From Isochrysis galbana (taxonomy: Eukaryota > Haptophyta > Isochrysidales > Isochrysidaceae), in assembly GCA_018136815.1 (NCBI GenBank), contig CM030939.1, forward strand, positions 620,001-684,000: a DNA stretch of 64,000 nucleotides, given 5' to 3'. Numbering within the stretch: position 1 is the stretch's first letter; every line of letters begins with the position of its first letter. The translations under genes were made by a program, and so were the position numbers. The notes under the pieces were generated by a model, which made no database searches, had not been told where the DNA came from, and was given only the letters and a program-made list of their open reading frames with translations. Of this stretch, positions 50,383 through 61,496 are shown piece by piece.

Positions 50383-50517
50383 CGATTTCTTTGAAACCCG
50401 TCACGAAATTTTTTTTGATCGGTCAATTGGGCATTTGCTGAGCTGAAAAATCCCGGAGAAGGTGCGCCTCACCGCGCCCACTGCAGCCTGGTCCTCTTTT
50501 GACGGAACGTGACTTCA
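50383..50517 (-). repeat. Conserved upstream region of the small membrane protein gene
   Basis: Matches 33916-34052 almost base for base (from TGAAGTCACGTTCCGTC to the ATG). Contains an A-run before the ATG and GC-rich sequence further upstream; no TATA box is evident. Confidence 0.75.
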
Positions 50518-50729
50518 TAGGTAGTCCTAGCGTCCTCCCGCTCAACTAATGATTGTTATTATCAGTATTATGATGAATTATGTTTATGATCATACTCTAC
50601 GGGGTTTCAACAAACGAAGGCTTTCATCGCACGGAGGGGAAGAAGCACCTCAGAGTTTCCCGCCTTTCCGCTCTGTGCCCCATCCCACCCCACCCCCACC
50701 CCAACCCCCCCTGCGGAGACCTGAGCACC

Positions 50730-51823
50730 ATGCAGAACAGGCGGCGCCGCGGGCCAAACCCACGGCGGGTTGTGAGTACACCATCGCCGGATGCGTCGCC
50801 GGCGCGCCCGGCGCGCGCGCCGCCCGAGGATACCACACCTCTGGCTACTCCGCCAACACGAATGAACGACAACGCCGACGACGCCAACGACGCCAACGAA
50901 CTGTCTGAGGAAAGCGGCGAGGAGTGCGAGGGGCCCAGCGGAGCGGAGGTGAAGATCTTGCGCAAGGAGCTCAGGAAGGTGCGCAAGGAGACAGCCGAGT
51001 CTCTGCGCTGCCTCATGAACATCTCCTCCGAGTCGATGCAGAACCTGAACGCGCTGAAGCAGAACTTTGAAGCACAAGCACGGCGAGAAGCAGCAGGGAG
51101 TAGGACGGCAGCAGCTCATGCGCCACACGCTTCAGCTCGCAGGCCTTCCTACCTGTCCAACCCAAAGAGGGCGAAGCGACCAGCCTTCGAAATCCGCCTT
51201 GTCAGTGGTGGCTACCTCAACATCGCCCACTCGTTCGAGCGAAGCGCCATCATCCTGAACAAGGCGGACATGTCGGTCCTCCTCTCGGTGGTCTACCACG
51301 TGCGTGCGCGCAGCTTAGCCCAACCTGAACCGGACTGACACCCCTGCCATCCCGCCATTCCCCTCGCCCACCGCAGGCTGTCCGGGAGCTTGTCTCCGGT
51401 GAACTCAAGTTGGCCGTTCTTGAAGGAGCGGTGCGCGTGGATCTCAACACCACCCACATCGCCGCCAGGCAGTTCGTCGCACACTGCTATGCAAGCGGCT
51501 ACTGTGCGCCCCCCCCCCCCCCCCACCCCCCCCCCCCCTACCCACCTCACCCCCCCCACCCATCCGCAGTCACCAATGCGACGCTAGCTCGACTGGACTT
51601 CCGCGAGGACGACCCCTCTCTAGGATCCGTGGTCGACGAGATGGCCACGAGCCTCAGCCAGGACGATGACTTGGGCGCCCCTCGCCCAACCACACGCCCA
51701 GCGCCCCATGACTCGCCCGCGCCCTACGACGCGCCTCGCATCCCATGGCGCGCCCTGCCTCTCACGACGCGCCCAGCGCCCCACAGCGCGCCCTCGCCCC
51801 ACAACGCGCCCTGCGCCCCATGA
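50730..51823 (+). CDS. Hypothetical coiled-coil protein, three exons
   Basis: Exon 1 is 50730-51299 (MQNRRRRGPNPRRVV...), exon 2 51377-51503, exon 3 from 51570. Intron 1 (51300-51376) has GTGCGTG...CCGCAG and is phase 0; intron 2 (51504-51569) has GTGCGC...CCGCAG and is phase 1, restoring the same frame. The protein has a basic start, an acidic stretch (ELSEESGEECEGP), a coiled coil (VKILRKELRKVRKETAESLR), and after splicing VRELVSGELKLAVLEGAVRV and NATLARLDFREDDPSLG. The C-terminal part from about 51690 is a low-complexity Pro/His/Ala repeat, so the stop at 51823 is uncertain. No family recognised. Confidence 0.5.
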
Positions 51824-52060
51824 AGCACGCTGCGCCTCATGACGCGTCCAGCGCCATACGATACGCCCGCGTCGCACGACGCGCCCCGTGCCGCTCACCA
51901 CGGGCGCCGCAACCCGTCACGAGGACTCGACGCATGCCGCCGTGGCTATTGCACGTCGCAGTCACATCGCCGCATGCCTCGTCCTGTGCCGCACGTCGGG
52001 CCGGAGTGCCGCATGCGCGCGCGAGCGACGCGCGCTGCCGCTCCTGCCGTATGCGACGGC
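51690..52060. repeat. Degenerate short tandem repeats
   Basis: GCGCCC-AGCGCCCCA-CGACGC-like units of roughly 20-40 bp repeated with many changes; open frames on all sides are products of this composition. Confidence 0.6.
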
Positions 52061-52243
52061 GTCGGGCCACTTACGCCGAGATCTCGACGCAGGGTTTCCT
52101 TCTGGCATAAGGCGAGATGTCGACGGATTATAATAATTTTGTATACAAAGGGGGGGTCGCATGTTGATTTCTTGTCCTACGACACAAAATGTAGCATACA
52201 AAGGGGGGGGGGTCGGCCCCCCTAACGATGGGGATGGGGGAGC

Positions 52244-52519
52244 GTCAGAGTTTTATTGTTGTGTTTTAGTATAACCTTAGTGCTGCGGGACCGTAGCCCT
52301 TCGACGGCAACGGAGCCCCTCCCCCGCGATGGGGGTGTGCGCGGTTGGCGCATGGCTCGTCCGGTGGATGTGGCTAGGAATGCTAGCTAACAAGACGTCA
52401 TATGACGCTATAAGTTCTAACGCTAGGAATGCTAGCTAACAAGACGTCATATGACGCTATAAGTTCTAACGCTAGGAATGCTAGCTAACAAGACGTCATA
52501 TGACGCTATAAGTTCTAAC
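52244..52519 (+). repeat. Dispersed repeat R1, copy 2, with a 49-bp tandem array at its end
   Basis: Matches the copies at 15566 and 63514. The terminal part GCTAGGAATGCTAGCTAAC...TTCTAAC is present three times in tandem with exact 49-bp period (starts 52373, 52422, 52471), and is followed by an 18-base C-run at about 52524. Confidence 0.9.
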
Positions 52520-52844
52520 GCTCCCCCCCCCCCCCCCCCCCAAATCGGCTCGTTGGCCACCTTGAACGGAGTGTGAGAAGTGTCCTCGTCGTCATGCCGC
52601 CGCAATGCCCATGGCAACCGTCGACTGCTCCGTGCTCGCGCTGCTTTGCAAGCGCACGTCAGAGTGTGGCTGCGCTAGAAGAGTCGAGAGGGGGCGAGCT
52701 TTCGCTGCGAATCCATTCCAGGAGCGCCGCGTGCGAGCCCAAGAGAGAGGCAGGAGACGTGTGGCAAGTCGATTTCGCCGACATTGATCCAAACTCCGTG
52801 AATTTTTTTAATATCTAATGTTAGACCACCACCCTTCCCCTCAC

Positions 52845-53774
52845 ATGGGTTTCTTTCAAAGACTTGTCGATCGTGCCATCGGGGACATCGTCGACCGTGT
52901 GAAGGACGTCGCGGATGACCTCAATGATTTCGAAATTGGTGCTAAGACGGCGGCTTCTCCCGACGATACTTGTGTCATTGTTGGTGATCGCAATGCGGTG
53001 TGCACCGACAAGGTAGATCTAATTGGCACTACCCCATCGACCGACCTAATGAAGGTTTTGGACTGTCACCAGGTGCTCAAGGATGGTGTCGAACATGGAA
53101 AGGTCTGTACGTTTCACAAGTCTTTTATGAACCAAGTCCCGGAGTTTTTCGCAATGGGCTATGGCATCAAGATCATGCAGACTGAACATCAACGAGAGAA
53201 GGTGGAGAAGGCCACGTGGATCTCTGGCTTCGAAGTGGACCTTGATCAGGAGGTGACACCGGACCCTACCAAGTGCGTCAAGGTGGGCAGTAGCAACGCA
53301 GTCTGTTCGGCAGCCGTGTCATTCGTAGGAGAAGCTCCTACTCCTGATGAGATTCGTGACATGACGTGTCGTACAATCACACGTGATGGACAGCTACATG
53401 GAGCTGTGTGCTCCAGCAACCGGTTCATGCTTGAAAACACCAATGTCCTGACAGGTGCCTACAATCTCAAGAACTTGCAAGCGACCAAAACCGGCTTCGT
53501 ACCTTCCGCTGTTGCGCTCAATGGAGATCGGATGATTGGTGACTTCGGTCAATGCATCAGGGTGGAGGACATGCAGATCTGCTCGAAGCACTTGAACGTG
53601 GAAGGTACAACCTCCGAGATGCCATCAGGTAAATGCTTTGTGATGACCGCCACAGGAGAGGTCGAGGACCCGCTGCACGGAGTCGTCTGCATGGATTCCG
53701 TCTCCACTGACTGGTACTCACCTAACGATACTGTTAAGGCCGCTGCCGCATATAACCTCATCAACTTCAATTGA
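52845..53774 (+). CDS. Three-repeat cysteine protein of unknown family
   Basis: From the ATG at 52845 (an upstream in-frame ATG at 52818 is possible) the protein has 309 residues. After a helical start (MGFFQRLVDRAIGDIVDRVK) it consists of three related ~80-residue units. Unit 1 has CVIVGDRNAVC, VLDCHQVLKDG and HGKVC; unit 2 has CVKVGSSNAVC, DMTCRTITRDG and HGAVC; unit 3 has CIRVEDMQIC, GKCFVMTATG and HGVVC. Each has four spaced cysteines and ends in a GAYNLKNL-like strand. The pattern implies a disulphide-rich repeat, but no signal peptide is visible. I know no family with this signature. The gene lies in a more AT-rich block shared with the next two genes. Confidence 0.6.
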   Translation: MGFFQRLVDRAIGDIVDRVKDVADDLNDFEIGAKTAASPDDTCVIVGDRNAVCTDKVDLIGTTPSTDLMKVLDCHQVLKDGVEHGKVCTFHKSFMNQVPEFFAMGYGIKIMQTEHQREKVEKATWISGFEVDLDQEVTPDPTKCVKVGSSNAVCSAAVSFVGEAPTPDEIRDMTCRTITRDGQLHGAVCSSNRFMLENTNVLTGAYNLKNLQATKTGFVPSAVALNGDRMIGDFGQCIRVEDMQICSKHLNVEGTTSEMPSGKCFVMTATGEVEDPLHGVVCMDSVSTDWYSPNDTVKAAAAYNLINFN

Positions 53775-53855
53775 AGTTAGTGCCACAGCAGCGTCCATCC
53801 TTGGGGGGGTTGCCTACATACCAGGTCGAAGTGGTTTTGTGCCGACCAAGTCACT

Positions 53856-54116
53856 GTGGAAGAGACCTTGCGACATGCTCCTCATCCACGACGAGGCACA
53901 CCATTGTATGCGGATAAGGGCTATGATTCAGGAAACAACAGGAGTATCCTCGAGTCTTTCGGATATGTAGAACGCATCTCAAAGCGAAGGCAGACGACTC
54001 ACCGCCTTGTCAACCGACGCAGAAATGTTGTCGAGCGAACATTCTCTTGGTTGGACAAATGCAGGCGTCTTCTGGTCCGATATGACGCCTCCATCCAAGC
54101 ATATGCAGCCCGTGCA
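53856..54116 (+). pseudogene. IS5-like transposase C-terminal fragment
   Basis: Reads GTPLYADKGYDSGNNRSILE, GYVERISKRR and NRRRNVVERTFSWLDKCRRL. ADKGYDS carries the second aspartate and VVERTFSW the glutamate of the IS4/IS5-type DDE fold. The N-terminal part with the first aspartate is absent. It differs from the fragment at 34208-34374 and lies directly between the cysteine-repeat gene and the DUF285 gene. IS5-like fragments in protist nuclear DNA can be eukaryotic transposons or bacterial-type; this one is too short to say. Confidence 0.65.
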
Positions 54117-54239
54117 TGACAGTCGAGAATCTGCGCAAGGAGGGGAGGGACATGGCACAATTGTTTTACAACATGTTCCATGCCCTCCCGCCATCGGGCA
54201 CGGAGAGGAGCAAGGAGATTCTGCGCGACGGTGCAGTAC

Positions 54240-55997
54240 ATCACCACGTCGCCTGCTGGTGCGGTCGCGAATGGGGAGTGTCTTGACACCTCCGCCGCCA
54301 CCTCCATGTCCAACATGTTCCTCAACTCGGCCCTAGGCGCCAATGCTACAGAAGTCCTCGATATGAACTTCGATACCTCCTCTGTCACGAACATGGATCG
54401 TATGTTCGAGGGTACCCAGAGCTTCAACCAGCCGATCGCGTTCGACACGTCGTCGGTCACGAATATGAACAATATGTTCAAGTTATCAAAATTCAATCAA
54501 CCTCTGACACTGAATGCGTCCTCGGCGACCTCCTTTTTAGGTATGTTTTCGAACTCACAATTCAATTCCCCACTATACCTCACGGACAGCACCAACGTGA
54601 TCAACCTAGTATACATGTTCGATAATAATAAAAAATTCAACCAGCCCATCACGTTCGATACCTCTAAGGTTGTATACATGAACAATATGTTCTCGTATAC
54701 CGCAAATTTCGACCAACCTCTCAACTTTGACACCTCAAACGTTATACGCATGAATGACATGTTCAAGGGTGCAGGTAAATTCAACCAGCCGCTCCCATTC
54801 GATACCTCTAAGGTTGTATACATGGACAGCATGTTCAGGTACACGAATAGTTTCAATCAGCCACTCGCGTGGGACACCTCCTCTGTGGTCAGTATGGCAT
54901 ACATGTTCCAAGTAGCCAACAACTTTTCGCAAGACCTCTCGGCATGGAACGTCTCGTCCGTTACGGACTTCACCGACATGTTCTCTTTCTCTCGACTCGC
55001 GTCACTAGACTCGTTATCCCTATTCCACGCTTGTAGGATTCACATGTCGTGGAAGCAACAAACCTCCTATTGGAACCCACAGACCGCGAGACTATCCACG
55101 ACGATTAATGATAATTACTGCACCGCGCGCGAGGCAGCGCTGCTCTGTCCGCCGACGGTGAAGTACATCACCACGTCGCCTGCTGGTGCGGTCGCGAATG
55201 GGGAGTGTGTTGACACCTCCGCCACAACCTCCATGTCCAACATGTTCCTCAATTCGGCCATCGGTGCCAACGCTACAGAGGTCCTCGATATGAACTTTGA
55301 CACCTCCTCCGTTACCATCATGGAGCGTATGTTCCAAGGCGCATCGTCCTTCAATCAGCCGCTCAACTTCGACACATCCGCGGTGACGACTATGCGAGAG
55401 ATGTTCAATGGCGCAAGGTCCTTCAATCAGCCTCTCAACTTTACTGATACCTCCTCTGTTACAAGTATGAGGTACATGTTCTATAATGCCAATAGCTTTA
55501 ACCAGCCGCTGAATTGGGATGTGTCTAACCTTGTTGAGATGAGAGGGATCTTCAGGAGCGCTACGAAATTCAATCAGCCACTCAACTGGAATACGTCCAG
55601 AGTGACTGACATGTACGAATTGTTTTACGGCGGAAATTCTTTCTCACAGGATATTTCTCATTGGGATGTATCGAAGGTATTTAGATTCGAACGTACGTTC
55701 CAGGGTACCTCAAGCTTCTCGCAGGATCTCTCTTCATGGAACGTCTCGTCTGGCGTCTATTTTGTGAATATGTTTAAAGACTCTCGGCTCGCGTTGGAGG
55801 GCATCAGCGGCGTGAACCGGCTCTTCAACCCATCATCATGCATACACGCGATGTGCAGACAACGCACAGGTGGGTTGACGGCAATTGGGGATGGAACGCG
55901 GTGCGCGCAACGTGCGCCGGTCGCGTGCTCCGCACTTACCCCAAGTCGCTTGCTTTCGGTTACACCATCCATCCCTCGAGGGGTCCGTCACACTTGT
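54240..55997 (+). CDS. BspA-like protein with DUF285 repeats, two modules
   Basis: Repeats of about 24 residues with consensus FDTSSVTNMxxMFxGAxxFN, then QPL, are the DUF285 (BspA-like) signature. Module 1 (54240-55130) has about nine repeats, module 2 (55160-55800) about seven. Each module opens with the same lead YITTSPAGAVANGEC, then MSNMFLNSA and NATEVLDMNF, so the gene arose by module duplication. The 5' side abuts an IS5-like fragment and the true start is not seen; the first lead looks truncated. At the 3' end the frame runs on to 56228, but an alternative frame ends at 55997, right where the opposite gene stops. DUF285 proteins are usually surface-exposed and occur in bacteria, protists and giant viruses. 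No membrane anchor is visible. Confidence 0.7.
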
Positions 55998-56713
55998 AAA
56001 GCATCTTTAGGTCGTGCCTTCACGTCAGGTGCCTTCACGTCAGGTGCCTTCACGTCAGGTGCCTTCACGTCAGGTGCCTTCACGTCTGTATTTAGACTCC
56101 TCGCTCTACTCAAATTGTTGAATACATTTCGGAATGTATTAGCCCGGTGCTCGTCCTGTCTTCGTCTTTCTGGTGATTGTGGTAACGGTCGCTGTAGCAA
56201 TTTGCATTCTTTCACCCATTTGATGTAGTTCGGGTCACACATGCGATCGACCTGGCAGAGCTTCTCGATTAATTCGGCGTGACCGACACGCTGCCTCGTA
56301 GCATTCTTCTTATTGGATTCGATTTGTGAGAGCTCATTGTTTTTCAACTTCGAGAGTACGGAGAGATCCCTTAAGTTGGCGGGTCTGTGGGGTTCATCTT
56401 CTGGCTTGTTTTTGTCTGCGGGTATGGTCCTCTTCTGGTTGTGACAGAACTGCGCGGCGATGGGGTGCGGAATGTTGTCGCAGCTGTCGTTTTCGTTGAT
56501 GCAGATTTCTTCTTGTGTGTAAAATGTGGGAGGAGTCTTCTCTTGTATAAACATGTCGTCTAGCACCTTCTTATTATGTTGGTCTACTTCTTGAATGAAT
56601 GTCTTTGCGTCATTATTGACGGTTTGGTATCCTTTCGCCAATTCTTGGATGAGTCGTTGCTTCCATTCGATTGCTTCCTGGATGCGTCGTTGTCTCTTCT
56701 CGTCCATAGTCAA
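55988..56713 (-). CDS. Charged hypothetical protein with DVKAP repeats
   Basis: A 241-residue frame starting MTMDEKRQRRIQEAIEWKQR at 56713, rich in Lys, Glu, Asn and Gln, unlike the GC-driven frames elsewhere. It contains a probable coiled coil, a cysteine pair region (CINENDSCDNIPH), and near the end five DVKAP units made by a perfect 15-bp repeat (56021-56096). It is convergent with the DUF285 gene and the two stops nearly touch. No family recognised. Its base composition matches that of the two genes to its left more than that of the window as a whole. Confidence 0.5.
   Translation of the reverse strand: MTMDEKRQRRIQEAIEWKQRLIQELAKGYQTVNNDAKTFIQEVDQHNKKVLDDMFIQEKTPPTFYTQEEICINENDSCDNIPHPIAAQFCHNQKRTIPADKNKPEDEPHRPANLRDLSVLSKLKNNELSQIESNKKNATRQRVGHAELIEKLCQVDRMCDPNYIKWVKECKLLQRPLPQSPERRRQDEHRANTFRNVFNNLSRARSLNTDVKAPDVKAPDVKAPDVKAPDVKARPKDALQV
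56021..56096. repeat. 15-bp tandem repeat encoding DVKAP
   Basis: Five copies of GTGCCTTCACGTCAG (plus strand), in frame with the minus-strand protein. Confidence 0.9.
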
Positions 56714-57020
56714 TTCTTGATGTGTCGGTGCTTACTGTAGTGCTTACAATTAATGAAAGGCACCTTTGTAGTTCCGACTTTCTACAGGCGTGACGTCGGA
56801 GCTGAACGCTTTTCCATTTCTTAGGGTCTGTGCGAAAAGGTATCACAGTAGGAAATCATGGATCTCCGGGCACGTGGAGCAATCACCGCCGCAGTAACTT
56901 CCCTACTGCCCCTTACCGGTGGTATGTTACGGCACCAGGCCGAAGTGGCTGTGCTCGGGGGGGTGGAGGAAAGTGCGCTTCTAGAGTGGTTTTGTGCCCG
57001 CATAGCGTTTTCGTACATAA

Positions 57021-57345
57021 CGTTATGGCGATGATTGAACGCTTCTCATTTGTGGTGGATGGTGGGGATTTAACGCTTCTCGTCTGTGGTGGAGGGTGGG
57101 GATTGAACGCTTTTTCATATGTGATGGCGATGATTGAATGCTTCTCGTCTGTGGTGGAGGGTGGGGATTGAACGCTTTTTCATATGTGATGGCGATGATT
57201 GAATGCTTCTCGTCTGTGGTGGAGGGTGGGGATTGAACGCTTTTTCATATGTGATGGCGATGATTGAATGCTTCTCGTCTGTGGTGGAGGGTGGGGATTG
57301 AACGCTTTTTCATATGTGATGGCGATGATTGAATGCTTCTCGCCT
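57021..57345. repeat. 65-bp tandem repeat array
   Basis: Units start at 57121, 57186, 57251 and 57316 with exact 65-bp period (GTGATGGCGATGATTGAATG...TTTTTCATAT), preceded by diverged and shortened units from 57021. Each unit contains two GATTGAA(T/C)GCTT-like half-motifs, so it grew from a shorter repeat. Confidence 0.9.
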
Positions 57346-57898
57346 TATGTTGCCCCGGGGGGCGCGCAATTTTCCCGCCGGGCTATTGTTATCCACATCG
57401 GGGCGGGAGGCGGGAGGTAAAAGGGGGTTGGTCGGAGGCCCGGGGTGTCTTGTCCATAAAGGTTTATATACCCACTTCATGGGGATATTTGTTAAAAAAA
57501 TAACCAAACCAGAGGTTGCAGCCTCTCCCTACCGTGAGACACCAGGCCCTGTATGAATGCCGTAGCTTGTACACTATTCACTTTCTCACACCTGAGCCAG
57601 GAAGACATGAAGCACGATCACCTTGCGCCTCTTGAGGATTTGGCTGATTTCACAAACAGTTCTCTAGGGAGACTAGACATAGATGGGCCGTAGGGGGAAA
57701 CGATACTGCAAACATAAGCAGGAGGGACAGTGCGTGGGTGTCATCACGGACTCTTGCTCACAGCAGGTTCATCTTAGCAAGTCTTGATACGGCCTTCCTC
57801 CCGACTCGAACACCTCATCGAAGCCCTGCCGTGTAAGGCAAAGCCTCGATGCGAGCTGTTTTGCTTGGTATTGCCGATGCCACACACGAAATGTGCAG
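57346..57898. other. Intergenic
   Basis: No gene seen. It lies beyond the 3' end of the prenyltransferase gene. Confidence 0.4.
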
Positions 57899-59843
57899 CT
57901 AACGAGCTAATGGCATCATCAAGTAGGAGCCGTAGAATACCTTCCATAGTTGCATGTAGTAGGAATATACCGCAGCAGCATCGAGTGGATCCACGGACGA
58001 TAGGCGGACCTGTGATAGTGAAAGAGCGATAGGGTATCGATGATGGCGCATGAGCAAGCGGGTGCGTTCATATACCTTACAATCTCGTATATGCGCAAAT
58101 GGCCTGCGGGAAAACATATCACCAGGCACAATTCACATTAATAAATCTCGCCGCGAAGAAGGCAGCTCCAGCAGCGATGGCCCTGCGAGCCGCGCGTGTC
58201 CACAGCCCTTTGGTCATTGCCACACTTGCGGCAATACTGACAGCGCTACCGACAGCAATTAGAGCAACCGTGAGAAGGCCAGCTGCAAACGTGAGCACCT
58301 GACATGCATTGGTATGACGGCAAGATCACCAACCGACTCAAGTGGATAACAAGGTGGCATTGAACATGTGGGCCCGCCTACGCCCTCGCACACACCTGTT
58401 GTTGACCCGTACGAACTGGGAAGGAATTGATGCCGTAGATTCGATCTCCCGCCACGTCAGGGATGTCCTTCACAAGTGCAATGACGATCCCAAATCTTGA
58501 TGATGAAGAACAAGCATTGGGATGAAGTTAGTTCCGTTGCAAGAGAGTGCAAGCCGCTTGCTCGTGCTTCGAGTGGTATCGCCGTTCGCATTGCGTAAAC
58601 ACGGCTGCTTGACTGGTTTGTCAAGTTTTACCGGGACTACGGAAAGGCTCCAATGGAGCCAAACCAAACGGTTGCCTTTGATGGGCTTGCGGCTCTATAG
58701 CCTTTCCTCTTTGGGGAAAGGCACTGGCACTTACAATGTATAGAAGATGGTTGCTCCAATGCAGCGCAATCGTAGATCAGCCTCCACCGGCGGAGCCAGG
58801 CCGCCAGTCATTGCAGACAGGACCGCGCCTACGCCCGCGATGGGTGTGGCAAGTGGTGCTCCGAATCCTGTAGTTGCAGTATGCTGGAAAAAGGCCCAGT
58901 TGATGAGGCCACCACGAATAGCCATGATGCAAAAAGATGCCATCAGAGGATACCGCTTCAGCCGTACGGGCGGCACAGAATAGGCAGTGCCAAGAAGCGC
59001 CGAGCCAGCAAGCACCGATCGTAATGCGGGGGAAGAGAGCGGAGGATGTGCATAACCTAGACCGGCTCCAAGACAGAGGCATGCAATCACAATTGCCCAT
59101 CCTTGCTTGAGCGTCATCTCTCCCGATGCAAGATGCAATTTTGGTTTGTTGACCTGCAGAACGGGGACAGGCGGAGTGAGACCTGGCCGATCGGTGTGCA
59201 GCCGCAACAGGCATCTGAGATTCGGACCATTAAACTGGAGTCGACACAACTACCTCAATGACTGTGTCGCAGTGGAGTCTCAGCGTGCATGTTCGATGAT
59301 GTGTGCAGGCCCATCAAATCTACCACTCGGCTCCCCCCGCCCCCACACACCTGCCTTCCGCCCCCGATCCTGACCCTTCCTGCTGACTTATCACCCAACT
59401 ACTAGCACTTGCATCTTGTCAATCTCAACGTCAAAGAGCTGGTTGAGCCCTGTGATGTAGATGTTGATGAGCAGCGAGGGCAAGGTAGCGTACGATACAA
59501 GCGGCACCAGCACAGAAAGGAGCGTGGCAGCCGGGACGCTGGAAGGCGCGGCGAAGAGTGAGAGAGCAGGAATGCACATGGCCGAGTCTATTAGAGTGTG
59601 TGGGCGCGAGAAGCGCCAGAGAAGCTCAAGGGGACGGAGCGGGCCGCCGTTGGATTTGGTTGCGGTCACGGACAAAGCCTCATGCGGCTGCTCGAGCTTG
59701 TCGACGATGCGCTCGGCGCATGCTTGCGGCGAGGGGAGACGAAGGGACGGGAGCGTGCGGGGCGACAGCCGCGACGAAGGGACGGCCCGAGCCAGTGTGG
59801 GCAGAAGCGCGGCTAGCAGCAGAACCGTCGCGCCGCGCGCCAT
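57899..59843 (-). CDS. Homogentisate prenyltransferase (UbiA family), five exons
   Basis: Exons on the minus strand: 59843-59409, 59153-58735, 58495-58396, 58298-58137, 58009-57899; 408 residues. All introns are GT-AG (GTAAGT at 58734; CTGCAG before exon 2). The two UbiA aspartate motifs are NQLFDVEIDK (end of exon 1) and KDIPDVAGDR (exon 3); VNKPKLHLASGE and GTAYSVPPVRLKRYP follow the plant tocopherol and plastoquinone enzymes, and the end (YSYYMQLWKVFYGSYLMMPL) matches their C-terminus. It would transfer a phytyl or solanesyl chain to homogentisate in the plastid envelope; I cannot decide between the two. The first ~20 residues form a signal peptide (MARGATVLLLAALLPTLARA), then a Ser/Arg/Pro-rich transit-like region, as expected for a secondary plastid. 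A 20-residue insert after GAPLATPI in exon 2 could be an unrecognised intron. Confidence 0.88.
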
Positions 59844-60296
59844 TTCTGCGACCGAGCTCAGAGTTACTTGTTCTTCTAGTTTAACCTTAGTGCGGTAGTA
59901 CGGGACTGTCGCCAGTCGCCAGCCGCCCCTCTCCGCCCGTTTACGTTAGCAAACGGGGCCCATTTCTCACCGCGGGGTTTGTTCCTTATCTTCCTTGTTT
60001 GTTCTCTCTCTGTCGGTCCGAATGGGGAAGGCCGAAAGGCCCGGCCCCCACACAGGGACGGACTAGACCCGAGACCAACTCAAGCAAACGCAAGAGGCCT
60101 GCCCCTCCCCTCCCCCAAGCGCGAGGCCCAAAGTAGTGTACATGGGCCGATCCCGATCCCCCAAAACCGAAGAAAAAGGAACGAGGGGGGGAGCGGGCGG
60201 AGGAGCAGCGGTAGGGGTATAGGCGATGGAGTCAGGAGCGCGGGATAGTGTGTGTCACTTGTAGCTTAGCGTTAGCGGGCACCTTCAAGAATGTTT
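59844..60296. other. Upstream region of the prenyltransferase gene
   Basis: Contains a short weak match to repeat R1 (AACCTTAGTG... near 59882) and G/C runs. No gene seen. Confidence 0.35.

Positions 60297-61496
<1,200 letters not shown>

Noticed and set aside
55998-56228. C-terminal extension of the DUF285 frame (repeats of AFTSG)
   Set aside because: It is antisense to the 15-bp repeat of the opposite gene, which has the more protein-like composition; the DUF285 similarity ends before it.
57021-57345. Evenly spaced repeats that could be read as a CRISPR array
   Set aside because: The units are directly adjacent with no unique spacers and the genome is eukaryotic; it is a minisatellite.
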